Made by a program: the position numbers and the translations under genes. Below are positions 1 through 5,347 of a DNA stretch of 6,326 bases, piece after piece. The DNA comes from Hyphomicrobiales bacterium. Its GTDB lineage: Bacteria; Pseudomonadota; Alphaproteobacteria; Rhodobacterales; Rhodobacteraceae. The DNA is taken from the NCBI GenBank assembly GCA_003558415.1, contig PWLT01000314.1:1-6326 (forward strand), in the 5' to 3' direction. The notes under the pieces are model-generated. The model was not told the DNA's origin. It saw only the letters and a program-made list of their open reading frames with translations, and did no database searches. The first letter of the stretch is position 1. Each line of letters starts with the position of its first letter.

Positions 1-2
1 CC

Positions 3-86
3 CGCCAGGGCGGGCGCTATGCGCTGCTGAGCATGTGCGTGGGCGTGGGCCAGGGCATCTCTCTGGTAATGGAGCGGCTGCAATGA
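3..86 (+). CDS. C-terminal end of a conventional thiolase (acetyl-CoA acyltransferase), 5' truncated
   Basis: Only the last 27 codons are in the window; the gene enters from the left edge. The readable tail begins [18 protein letters not shown] and ends in MERLQ before TGA at 84-86. The GGRY...MCVGxGQG signature is the C-terminal active-site loop of degradative and biosynthetic thiolases. Its cysteine (codon 36-38) is the second catalytic cysteine, the acid/base in the known mechanism. The protein is therefore probably a true thiolase cleaving 3-ketoacyl-CoA with CoA, or running the reverse condensation. This contrasts with the thiolase-like protein at the other end of the window, which lacks the nucleophile. 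The stop overlaps the next start as ATGA, so the two genes are very likely co-transcribed and translationally coupled. Chain-length specificity cannot be judged from this fragment. Confidence 0.88.
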   Translation, partial: RQGGRYALLSMCVGVGQGISLVMERLQ

Positions 87-1264
87 CAGAGCGTCGCGTG
101 TTCGACTGGCGTGATCCCCTTCGGCTCGATGATCTGCTCGACGACGAGGAGCGGATGGTCCGCGACGGCGCCCGGCGCTTCGCTCAGGAAAGGCTGATGC
201 CGCTGATCCTCGACTGGAACCGGCACGAGACCTTCGACCCGGCGCTGTTTCGCGAACTGGGCGAGATGGGCTTTCTCGGCATGACGATCGACGGCTACGG
301 CTGCGCCGGGACCAGCTTCGTCAATTACGGGCTGGTCGCGCGCGAGTTGGAGCGCGTCGACGCCGCCTTCCGCTCGGCCTGTGGCGTTCAGGGCGGGCTG
401 GTGATGACCCCGATCCACCGATTCGGCAGCGAGGCGCAGCGCGAACGTTTCCTTCCGGCGCTGGCGCGCGGCGAGCGGATCGGCGCCTTCGGCCTGACGG
501 AGCCGGACGCGGGTTCCGACCCCTCGCGCATGCGCGCCCGGGCGCGTCGTGCCGATGGCGGCTGGCGGCTCAGCGGCACCAAGACCTGGATCACGAACGC
601 CCCCATCGCCGATCTGTTCATCGTCTGGGCGCGCGATGACGGGGGCAGGGTGTGCGGCTTCCTGCTGGAGCGCGGGATGGCCGGGCTGGAGACGGCGAAG
701 ATCGAGGGCAAGTTCTCGGTGCGCGCCTCGCCCACGGGCATCATCTCGATGGATGATGTCTTCGTGCCCGACGACAATGTCCTGCCGGAAGCTCGGAGCC
801 TCGCGGCGCCGCTGAGCTGCCTCAACCGCGCGCGGCTCGCGATCTGCTGGGGCGCGCTTGGCGCGGCGGAATTCTGCTGGCAGACGGCGCAGTCCTATGT
901 GGGCGAACGCGAACAGTTCGGCCGTCCGCTGGCCGCCAACCAGCTGGTGCAGGCCAAGCTGGCCGACATGCAGACCGAGATCACGCTGGCGCTGCATGCC
1001 ACGCTGCGCCTGACCCGATTGCAGGATGCGGGAGAGGCGACGCCCGAAATGATCTCGCTGGTCAAGCGGAACTCGGCGCGCAAGGCGCTGGAAGTGGCGC
1101 GGGTGGCGCGCGACATGCACGGTGGCAACGGGATCTCGGACGAGTATCACGTCATCCGCCACATGCTGAATCTCGAGGTCGAGAACACGCTTGAGGGGAC
1201 ATACGACATTCATTCGCTGGTGCTGGGGGAGGCGCAGACCGGCATTCGGGCATTTTCGGCCTGA
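83..1264 (+). CDS. Acyl-CoA dehydrogenase, glutaryl-CoA dehydrogenase (GcdH) group, with altered substrate-pocket residues
   Basis: This 393-residue protein has the usual length and motif order of GcdH, the cytosolic FAD enzyme that oxidises glutaryl-CoA and normally also decarboxylates it to crotonyl-CoA. Visible landmarks are FDWRDPL (7-13), ERVDxxFRSA (90-99), [12 protein letters not shown] (136-147), [11 protein letters not shown] (167-177), KFSVRAS (210-216), [13 protein letters not shown] (276-288), [17 protein letters not shown] (344-360) and [12 protein letters not shown] (371-382). Glu371 is the expected catalytic base and Arg97 the arginine that binds the distal carboxylate in GcdH. 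Two positions depart from my recollection of human GcdH: Leu370 replaces the Tyr just before the catalytic Glu, and Gly101 replaces Ser98. Substrate and decarboxylation are therefore uncertain. The start at 83 overlaps the thiolase stop (ATGA) and has GGAG at 71-74; the in-frame ATG at 35 lies inside the thiolase and lacks homology. Group membership is strong; the substrate is open. Confidence 0.93.
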   Translation: MTERRVFDWRDPLRLDDLLDDEERMVRDGARRFAQERLMPLILDWNRHETFDPALFRELGEMGFLGMTIDGYGCAGTSFVNYGLVARELERVDAAFRSACGVQGGLVMTPIHRFGSEAQRERFLPALARGERIGAFGLTEPDAGSDPSRMRARARRADGGWRLSGTKTWITNAPIADLFIVWARDDGGRVCGFLLERGMAGLETAKIEGKFSVRASPTGIISMDDVFVPDDNVLPEARSLAAPLSCLNRARLAICWGALGAAEFCWQTAQSYVGEREQFGRPLAANQLVQAKLADMQTEITLALHATLRLTRLQDAGEATPEMISLVKRNSARKALEVARVARDMHGGNGISDEYHVIRHMLNLEVENTLEGTYDIHSLVLGEAQTGIRAFSA

Positions 1265-1283
1265 CAGCGGACCGGCCCGGCGA

Positions 1284-1292
1284 GGGAGGAGG
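1284..1292 (+). promoter_or_regulatory. Strong Shine-Dalgarno for the acyl-CoA synthetase
   Basis: GGGAGGAGG lies 4 bases before the ATG at 1297 (7 bases if the first GGGAGG pairs). It fixes that start over the in-frame ATG at residue 15, which has no comparable site. Confidence 0.75.
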
Positions 1293-1296
1293 CGAC

Positions 1297-3417
1297 ATGC
1301 AGGACACGACCGAGGCAAGCCAGACGCAAAGGGACGGCATGGATTGCCTCCTGGCGCCGCGATCGATCGCGATCATTGGCGTCTCGCAGGATTTCAACCG
1401 GCTCAACGGGCGGGTGATGAAATTCCTTCTCGAAAAGGGCTACGAGGGTCGCATCCTGCCGGTAAACCCGAAATACAGCGAGGTTGGCGGGCACCCCTGC
1501 CATGCCGACATCCTCGACATTCCGGGCGAGGTCGATCTGGCGGTGATCGCGGTGCCCGCGCGGATGGTCGCCGATGAGATGGACAAGGCCGGGCGCAAGG
1601 GCGTGCGTGCGGCGATCGTCTTCAGTTCCGGCTTCAGCGAGATGGGAGAGGAAGGCCGCGCGCTCGAAGCGCGCGTGCTGGAGACGGCCGGGCGCCATGG
1701 CATCCGCCTGTGCGGGCCAAACACGTTGGGCCTGATCAACGCCTTCGAGAAGGTCTATGCCACCTTCACCCAGTTCGGCATGGGCGAGACGCCCTCGGGG
1801 CCGGTGGGCTTCGTCACCCAGTCGGGTGCCTTCGGCACCGCCATCGCGGCGCTGGCGCGCAAGCGCGGCCTCGGGCTCGGCTATTTCGTGAACACCGGAA
1901 ATGAATCCGATGTGAGCTTCGCCGACGTGGCCGAGCGGGTGATCGCAGATCCGCGCGTCACCGTCGGCGCGGGCTATATCGAGGGGCTCAAGGACGGCCC
2001 CGGTTTCGTCCGGGTCGCGCAGCAGGCGCTTGCGCTCGGCAAGCCGATGGTCGTCACCAAGGTCGGGCGCACCGCCTCCGGTGCGCGCGCGGCGGCCTCG
2101 CATACCGGTTCGCTGGCGGGCGAGAATGTGGTCTTCGAGGGTGTGGCGGCGCAGTTCGGCGTGTGCCGGGCGCGCAACGAAGAGCAGTTGCTCGACTTCG
2201 TGGACATGTTTGCGACCACCCGCCCGCCGCAGGGCCGCCGGGTGGCCATCGTGACGCAATCCGGCGGCGCCGGTGTGCTCATGAGCGACCGTGCCGAGGA
2301 GGTCGGCCTCGAACTCGCCCGGCTCGCGCCCGCGACGACGGCGCGGCTGCGCGAGGTGCTGCCTGCCTTTGCCGCGATCGAGAACCCGGTGGACGTGACC
2401 GCCCAGTTCATCGCCGACCCCTTGATGCTGAAGGAGAGCGTCAAGGCGGTGCTGGCCGATCCCGGCGTGGATGTCGCGGTGATATGGTTCCAGTTGATGG
2501 ATGGTTTCGTGGAGCCTCTGCTGCGCATCTTCCGCGAGCTTCTGGAGGAAACGGACAAACCCTTCGTCGTCGCCTGGGTGGCCGGGCCGGAGGCCGGGAT
2601 CCGGGGGCTGCGCGATCTGGGGATCTGCACCTTGCGCGGCGGCGAACCCGTGATCGATTCCGTCGCCGCGCTCGTCAACTGGTCCGAGGCACGGGCGTGC
2701 TGGATGGCCGATGCCGGGGCCCGCGCCGCGCGCCGGCTGCCGACGACGAGCACGTCGAAGACCTCCGGGCAGGTGCCGTCCGACGCCGCCGCCGCCTGTC
2801 TTGCTCAGGCGGGCGTGCCGCTGGCCCGCGCTCGGCTGGCCGAGACCCCGCAAGCCGCGGTGGAGGCGGCCGAGGCGCTGGGATATCCCGTCGCGCTGAA
2901 GATCGAATCGCCCGACATCGCCCACAAGACCGAGATCGGCGGCGTCGAGATCGGTCTGGCCGATGCCGCCGCGGTGCAGGCGGCGGCCGAGCGCATCCTC
3001 GCCCGCGCCGCCGAGCACATGCCGCAAGCACGGCTGAGCGGCCTTCTGGTGCAGGAGATGAAGCGCGGCGACGTCGATCTCGTCGTCGGGCTGCGCGAGG
3101 ATCCGGTCTTCGGCATGGTGGTCATGGTTGGCCTCGGCGGCGTTCTGGTCGAGGTGCTTGAGGATGTGGTCTTCCGCCGGGCGCCGGTGACCGAGGCCGA
3201 GGCCGACGAGATGCTCTCGCGCCTGCGCGGGGCGGCCATCCTTGACGGGGTGCGCGGCCGGCCCGGCGTGGACCGCGCCCGCCTCGCGGCCTTCATCGCG
3301 CGGGTATCGGAATTCGGCGCGGCGAATGAGGGGCGGCTGGCCGAGCTGGATCTCAACCCGGTACTTGCAAGCCGGGACAAAATCGTTGCGGTGGACTGGC
3401 TCATGGTGAACAAGTGA
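1297..3417 (+). CDS. NDP-forming acyl-CoA synthetase (acetate--CoA ligase family), fused alpha-beta type
   Basis: This 706-residue cytosolic protein has the domain order of single-chain ADP-forming acyl-CoA ligases. A CoA-binding Rossmann domain (about 17-145) carries RSIAIIGVS and RLCGPNTLGLIN. Two succinyl-CoA-ligase-like domains follow (about 165-460), with VGFVTQSGAFGT (170-181), ASHTGSLAGE (267-276) and VAIVTQSGGAGV (316-327). A polar linker (about 481-494) leads to a C-terminal ATP-grasp domain (about 495-706) with SPDIAHKTEIGGV (538-550), LLVQEMKRG (583-591) and AELDLNPVL (682-690). His269 in SHTGS is the expected phosphohistidine that passes phosphate from acyl-phosphate to nucleotide. 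His543 in AHKT matches the second, ATP-grasp-side histidine of the family. The predicted reaction is acid + CoA + ATP giving acyl-CoA + ADP + Pi, reversible. In this cluster it most likely activates the imported acid, though it could instead recover ATP from a product acyl-CoA. The acid itself cannot be predicted. Confidence 0.93.
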   Translation: MQDTTEASQTQRDGMDCLLAPRSIAIIGVSQDFNRLNGRVMKFLLEKGYEGRILPVNPKYSEVGGHPCHADILDIPGEVDLAVIAVPARMVADEMDKAGRKGVRAAIVFSSGFSEMGEEGRALEARVLETAGRHGIRLCGPNTLGLINAFEKVYATFTQFGMGETPSGPVGFVTQSGAFGTAIAALARKRGLGLGYFVNTGNESDVSFADVAERVIADPRVTVGAGYIEGLKDGPGFVRVAQQALALGKPMVVTKVGRTASGARAAASHTGSLAGENVVFEGVAAQFGVCRARNEEQLLDFVDMFATTRPPQGRRVAIVTQSGGAGVLMSDRAEEVGLELARLAPATTARLREVLPAFAAIENPVDVTAQFIADPLMLKESVKAVLADPGVDVAVIWFQLMDGFVEPLLRIFRELLEETDKPFVVAWVAGPEAGIRGLRDLGICTLRGGEPVIDSVAALVNWSEARACWMADAGARAARRLPTTSTSKTSGQVPSDAAAACLAQAGVPLARARLAETPQAAVEAAEALGYPVALKIESPDIAHKTEIGGVEIGLADAAAVQAAAERILARAAEHMPQARLSGLLVQEMKRGDVDLVVGLREDPVFGMVVMVGLGGVLVEVLEDVVFRRAPVTEAEADEMLSRLRGAAILDGVRGRPGVDRARLAAFIARVSEFGAANEGRLAELDLNPVLASRDKIVAVDWLMVNK

Positions 3418-3507
3418 CGGGAGCCAGTTCGCAGTCGGCGCCGATGGCGGGGCGCGGCCGGCGGGTCGGCAGGCAGGCCGGTCCCTGCGCGAAACGGGAG
3501 GCAGAGC
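3418..3507 (+). other. 90-base intergenic gap between synthetase and transporter
   Basis: This gap is larger than those upstream (-4 and 32 bases). A weak GCAGG/CCTGC inverted pair (3469-3473 and 3484-3488) is present, but there is no T-tract terminator and no convincing promoter. It ends with a GGGAGG ribosome binding site at 3496-3501, 6 bases before the transporter ATG. Confidence 0.5.
3496..3501 (+). promoter_or_regulatory. Shine-Dalgarno for the AEC transporter
   Basis: GGGAGG with 6-base spacing to the ATG at 3508 supports that start and the short 305-residue reading. It argues against the longer overlapping open frame on the same strand. Confidence 0.7.
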
Positions 3508-4425
3508 ATGCTCCAGACTGCGCTGTCCATCATGCCCATCTTCGTCCTTCTGGTGCTCGGCTACACGCTCCGACGCGGCGGCATCCCCAGTGCCGAGTTC
3601 TGGCAGCAAAACGATCGGCTGGTCTATTGGATCCTGATGCCGGCGCTGCTGTTTCAGAACACCTCGACGACGGATTTTTCGGCAATGCCGGTGGGCGCAT
3701 TCGGGCTTGTCCTCGTCGGCGCCCTGATCGCGGCGCTGGCCTTCGGATTTTTCGTGCCGGTGCTGATGGGGGTGCCGCGCCCCTCGGCGAGCTCGGTCCT
3801 GCAGGGGGCGACGCGGCACAACACCTTCATCGCGCTTGCGGTCTCGGAGCGGCTTTTCGGTGCCGAGGGTCTGGCCACGGCCGCGCTGGCCTCGGCGATC
3901 CTGATCCCCGTCACCAACTTTTCGGCAGTGACCATCATGGTGGCGATGCTCTCGGGGGTGCGGGGCGCCCGGCTGATCCCCGCCATCCTGAACGACGTGG
4001 CGCGCAATCCCTTCCTGCTGGCCGTGGTGGTGGGGTTGGCCGTGAACCCGCTCATCGACAACGAGATTCCCGTCCTCCACGATGTCACGACGATCCTGGG
4101 TGCTGCCGCCCTGCCGGTGATGCTGCTGTCAGTCGGAGCCAGCCTGAAGCTGCGCGGTCTTGCGGGAAATGCGCGCCCCGTCGCGATTTCGACCATCGGC
4201 AAGTTGGCGGTGTTCCCGCTGGCGATCCTCGCGCTGGCCACGCTCACCGGCCTCGACGGGCTGGAGCTGTCGATCGCACTGATCTTCGGGGCCGCGCCGA
4301 CGGCGTCGGCATCCTACACGCTTGCCCGGCAGATGGGCGGGGACGCCCCGCTTATGGCGGCCATCATCACGGCACAGACCGTCGTGGCCTTCGTGACCTT
4401 GCCGCTGACGCTGGCGCTGCTTTAG
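3508..4425 (+). CDS. AEC-family (auxin efflux carrier/malonate permease-like) inner-membrane transporter
   Basis: This 305-residue, strongly hydrophobic protein has the usual length of bacterial AEC permeases. About ten membrane segments can be drawn: near 5-21, 36-50, 62-86, 101-114, 121-147, 166-183, 193-213, 224-246, 251-268 and 281-304. Family features are LPIF-like SIMPIFVLLVLGY at the N terminus, QGATRHNTFIAL (99-110), LIPVTNFSAV (132-141) with Pro135 in the fourth to fifth segment region, ARNPFLLAVVVGL (165-177), LSVGASL (207-213) and FGAAPTASAS (260-269). The paired proline-containing segments fit the broken crossing helices of this fold. Known bacterial members move malonate, malate and related carboxylates, so import of the acid degraded by this cluster (or export of a product) is the likely role. 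This is inference from context. The gene is flanked by the two largest gaps in the window, which may mean it was inserted into an existing cluster. Confidence 0.9.
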   Translation: MLQTALSIMPIFVLLVLGYTLRRGGIPSAEFWQQNDRLVYWILMPALLFQNTSTTDFSAMPVGAFGLVLVGALIAALAFGFFVPVLMGVPRPSASSVLQGATRHNTFIALAVSERLFGAEGLATAALASAILIPVTNFSAVTIMVAMLSGVRGARLIPAILNDVARNPFLLAVVVGLAVNPLIDNEIPVLHDVTTILGAAALPVMLLSVGASLKLRGLAGNARPVAISTIGKLAVFPLAILALATLTGLDGLELSIALIFGAAPTASASYTLARQMGGDAPLMAAIITAQTVVAFVTLPLTLALL

Positions 4426-4537
4426 GGCGGATTGTATTCGAGCGCATTCGCTTGCTTCGCAGCGCGACGGGTCCCGTGAATCGCATCGGCCGAAACACCC
4501 TCCGGTCGGGCGCGCGCAATCGAAAGGAAAGCACGGC
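4426..4537 (+). other. 112-base intergenic region with short repeats; possible interspersed element or processing site
   Basis: This is the largest gap in the window. It holds three near-10-base units in tandem at 4436-4465 (ATTCGAGCGC, ATTCGCTTGC, TTCGCAGCGC), then an odd-length palindrome ACGGGTCCCGT at 4467-4477. Its composition differs visibly from neighbouring codons, being locally less GC-rich at 4430-4440. There is no T-tract terminator, and no -35/-10 pair I would trust. It ends with AAAGGA at 4523-4528, 9 bases before the ATG at 4538, which serves the hydratase. It could be a genome-wide intergenic repeat, an mRNA structure, or nothing special. Confidence 0.4.
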
Positions 4538-5305
4538 ATGAGCGACGCAGTGATCCTGACCGCCGAGGCGCATGTGCTCTGGATCCGGCTGAACCGCCCC
4601 GACGCGCTGAACGCGATCGACGGCACCATGATCGACGGCCTCGCCGCTGCGTGGCGTCGGCTGGCGGCTGAGCCTGAACTGCGCGTTGGCGTGGTGATCG
4701 GCGAAGGCGGCCGCGCCTTCAGCGTGGGGGCCGATATCAAGTCCGGAACCCGGCCCGCCGATCTGGCGCGCATCCTGCCCTGCATCGGGGTGGAGGTCGA
4801 AAAGCCCCTCATCGCCGCTGTCTCAGGCCATTGCATCGGTGGCGGGTTGGTTCTGGCGCTGGGCTGCGACCTGCGCCTCGCCACGCCTTCGGCCCGGTTC
4901 GCCTATCCCGAACCGAAGATCGGCACGACCGGCGGCAATGCCAGCACCCTGGCCCGCTACATGCCCCACGCCATGGCGATGGAGATGCTGTTCACCGGCG
5001 ATGCGCTGTCGGCCGAGCGCGCGTATCAGGTGGGTTTCGTCAACCGCGTGAGTGACGAGGACGCGCTGGAGCAGGTTGCCGGGGAGCTGGCCCACCGTAT
5101 CGCCGGCAACGCACCGCTTGTCGTTCAGGCGATGAAGCGTCTGGCACGGCTGGGCGAGCCGCGCAGCCCCATCGAACAGGCCGGTGCCGTGGAGCGCATT
5201 CTCGCCGATGTCCGGGGCAGCGACGACGAGGCCGAAGGGCGCGCGGCCCTGCGCGAGAAGCGGGTCCCGAATTTCACGGGGCGCCCCGGCAGTGAGGAAA
5301 GCTGA
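4538..5305 (+). CDS. Enoyl-CoA hydratase/isomerase (crotonase) family protein
   Basis: This 255-residue soluble protein has the standard crotonase length. Landmarks are IRLNRPDALNAI (16-27), the oxyanion-hole segment AFSVGADIKSG (60-70), KPLIAAVSGHCIGGGLVLAL (89-108), CDLRLATPSARFAYPEPKIG (110-129), AMEMLFTGDALSAERAYQVGFVN (147-169) and the C-terminal EKRVPNFTGR (240-249). Both acid residues used by true hydratases align here: Glu125 in YPEPKIG and Glu149 in AMEMLF. Hydration of a 2-enoyl-CoA to a 3-hydroxyacyl-CoA is therefore the best prediction. In this cluster it would act on the product of the GcdH-like dehydrogenase and supply either a 3-hydroxyacyl-CoA dehydrogenase encoded elsewhere or the thiolase-like protein that follows. 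Other crotonase reactions (isomerase, hydrolase, lyase) cannot be excluded by motif alone. The start is supported by AAAGGA at 4523-4528. Confidence 0.92.
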   Translation: MSDAVILTAEAHVLWIRLNRPDALNAIDGTMIDGLAAAWRRLAAEPELRVGVVIGEGGRAFSVGADIKSGTRPADLARILPCIGVEVEKPLIAAVSGHCIGGGLVLALGCDLRLATPSARFAYPEPKIGTTGGNASTLARYMPHAMAMEMLFTGDALSAERAYQVGFVNRVSDEDALEQVAGELAHRIAGNAPLVVQAMKRLARLGEPRSPIEQAGAVERILADVRGSDDEAEGRAALREKRVPNFTGRPGSEES

Positions 5306-5322
5306 CCGGGCGCGCGCCGGTC
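5304..5322 (+). repeat. Intercistronic inverted repeat (GACCGG-7-CCGGTC)
   Basis: GACCGG (5304-5309) and CCGGTC (5317-5322) form a perfect 6-bp stem with a 7-base GC loop. It begins inside the hydratase stop codon and ends just before the next ribosome binding site. An alternative register gives the palindrome GGCGCGCGCC (5309-5318). There is no following T run, so it is unlikely to be an intrinsic terminator. It could affect mRNA stability or relative expression, or be chance in GC-rich sequence. Confidence 0.45.
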
Positions 5323-5329
5323 ACGACAA

Positions 5330-5337
5330 GGGAGGAG
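5330..5337 (+). promoter_or_regulatory. Shine-Dalgarno for the thiolase-like gene
   Basis: GGGAGGAG lies 10 bases upstream of the ATG at 5348, a slightly long spacing. No alternative in-frame start lies between, so this site fixes the start. Confidence 0.65.
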
Positions 5338-5347
5338 CTGACGCATC

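Noticed and set aside
35..82. Upstream in-frame ATG that would extend the dehydrogenase by 16 residues
   Set aside because: The extension lies inside the thiolase C terminus and does not resemble GcdH N termini. The ATGA overlap at 83 with GGAG at 71-74 is the better start.
17..1318. Minus-strand open frame of 433 codons opposite the dehydrogenase
   Set aside because: Antisense shadow of the GcdH-like gene with low-complexity Arg/His/Ala-rich translation and no recognisable domain.
3469..3488. Possible terminator hairpin GCAGG/CCTGC before the transporter
   Set aside because: The stem is only 5 bp with a 10-base loop, and no T run follows. It is not distinguishable from chance at this base composition.
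1210..4080. Very long minus-strand open frame (956 codons) opposite the synthetase and transporter
   Set aside because: It lies antisense to two clearly recognisable genes, its translation is rich in Arg, His, Gly and Pro with no family motif, and it crosses a gene boundary. Such frames are common opposite high-GC genes.
4433..4461. Possible promoter (TTGTAT with a downstream box) before the hydratase
   Set aside because: The -35-like hexamer is weak and no acceptable -10 box lies at the right spacing.
3414..4541. 375-codon + strand frame overlapping the transporter, starting at the synthetase stop
   Set aside because: It overlaps the whole AEC gene in another frame. The AEC frame has clear membrane segments, family motifs and its own GGGAGG site, while this one has none.
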